A stretch of 16,646 bases of DNA from JAOTYV01 sp964469835 (GTDB lineage Bacteria > Pseudomonadota > Alphaproteobacteria > UBA8366), in contig CAYYBI010000441.1 of assembly GCA_964469835.1 (NCBI GenBank), positions 1 through 16,646 on the forward strand, given 5' to 3'. This document shows positions 16,076 through 16,646 of the stretch, piece by piece. Position 1 is the stretch's first letter. The number at the start of each line of letters is the position of its first letter. A model generated the notes under the pieces. It did not search any database. It saw only the letters and a list, made by a program, of their open reading frames with translations, and was not told the origin of the DNA. The translations under genes were made by a program, and so were the position numbers.

Positions 16076-16105
16076 ATTGTAGTTCAGGAGCATTTCCCAT
16101 GTCCA
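16076..16105 (-). promoter_or_regulatory. Sigma-70 promoter of the small membrane protein gene
   Basis: On the minus strand, TGGACA (16105-16100) and TACAAT (16081-16076) are separated by 18 bases, each matching the consensus at five of six positions. This is the best promoter match I see in the window. It predicts a start near 16069 and a leader of about 63 bases before ATG 16006, which rules out the longest upstream in-frame start at 16093. Confidence 0.55.
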
Positions 16106-16229
16106 CGTGGTGCGATCCGCCGCGACTTTCCGAATTCTTTTTTCGACGATCCGGCATATTCCGCAAAGGCGCTGAAGTTATTCCCGAAATTAAACCCATG
16201 TTAAGGGGCGTCGCCGTTAAAATGCGGGC

Positions 16230-16646
16230 ATGCGCCAGGCATTAACACTTCATCCGGACTCCCCGTGCACGGCAGCGACACATATCGGGGTGGAGGCCGC
16301 GCGGCCACACCGCGGCGCTTTGGTGCTGCGCTATTTTGTAACCGGCAAAATCATGGATCTTCGAATACCGGCCGAGACCACGCCCGCGCGCAGCGACGCG
16401 CTTTGGGAACAGACCTGCTTCGAGGCATTCATTCGCGCATCGTCGGGCACGGCCTATTACGAATTCAACTTCGCGCCCTCGACGCACTGGGCGGCCTACC
16501 GGTTCAGCGGTTACCGAGACGGGATGTGCGTTGCCGATGAAATCCCCACTCCATGTATCGGCGTGCAATCGACCGCCGAGACCTGCACCCTGCACGCGTC
16601 GCTGGCGCTGGATCGGCTGCCGGACTTGCCGAGCGATACGGCATGG
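16230..16646 (+). CDS. DOMON-like domain-containing protein, C-terminus beyond window
   Basis: An open frame of 139 codons from ATG 16230 runs exactly to the window edge without a stop. The segment DALWEQTCFEAFIRASSG, followed by YYEFNFAPSTHWAAYRFSGYRDGM (about residues 57-100), is characteristic of the DOMON-like (CBM9-related) proteins common in alphaproteobacteria. The domain is a beta-sandwich associated with binding sugars or heme in other settings; the function of these stand-alone bacterial proteins is not known. No signal peptide is evident, so it is probably cytoplasmic. There is no clear ribosome site; a TAAAAT box at 16218-16223 is spaced so that transcription could begin at or next to the ATG, so a leaderless message is possible. 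Divergent from the small membrane protein gene with a 223-base gap. Confidence 0.8.
   Translation, partial: MRQALTLHPDSPCTAATHIGVEAARPHRGALVLRYFVTGKIMDLRIPAETTPARSDALWEQTCFEAFIRASSGTAYYEFNFAPSTHWAAYRFSGYRDGMCVADEIPTPCIGVQSTAETCTLHASLALDRLPDLPSDTAW

Noticed and set aside
1..16646. CRISPR arrays, tRNA genes, insertion sequences, toxin-antitoxin or defence genes
   Set aside because: No regularly spaced repeats, cloverleaf-like sequences, transposase/integrase motifs or defence-type domains were seen in either strand.

Overview
The window looks like a chromosomal segment of a free-living alphaproteobacterium, most likely Rhodospirillales or a related order. The evidence is the high G+C content, a short PutA without a DNA-binding domain, an alphaproteobacterial-type iron operator, an interspersed CGTCAT...ATGACG hairpin repeat, and heterotrophic catabolic genes (amidohydrolase, MmgE/PrpD, luciferase-like monooxygenase, DUF1445). 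The taxonomy is an inference from content, not a match. I see no tRNA, rRNA, CRISPR array, insertion sequence, phage gene or integrase.

Layout. Positions 1-3151 hold three genes on the minus strand, read right to left: an MFS_3-type transporter, an inosine-uridine-type nucleoside hydrolase and an amidohydrolase that runs off the left edge. The transporter is divergent from an EmrA/HlyD-like membrane fusion protein (3174-4379) that has a striking AT-rich patch. A luciferase-like flavin monooxygenase (4492-5523) converges on a DUF1445/D-glutamate-cyclase-like protein (5559-6371, minus).

Positions 6484-9350 (minus) encode a ferric-iron ABC importer: the periplasmic binding protein and then the fused double permease, with no ATPase gene in the window. 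A perfect TGCGAA-N3-TTCGCA palindrome just upstream of the binding-protein gene looks like an iron-regulator operator. Upstream of it on the same strand is putA (9520-12669), which oxidises proline to glutamate. putA has a plausible sigma-70 promoter and is divergent from a family-4 glycosyltransferase (12746-13939).

The glycosyltransferase converges on an MmgE/PrpD-family gene (14071-15480, minus), with a double-hairpin interspersed repeat between the two. A small two-helix membrane protein (15647-16006, minus) with a good promoter and ribosome site follows. At the right edge is the start of a DOMON-like domain protein (16230 onward, plus).

The genes are mostly single units or pairs with housekeeping-type metabolic roles. 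I did not find a clearly new multi-gene system. The points most worth a second look are the AT-rich insert-like patch in the HlyD gene, the iron operator with the split expression of the importer, and the palindrome in the putative MmgE/PrpD promoter. No gap between genes exceeds about 225 bases.
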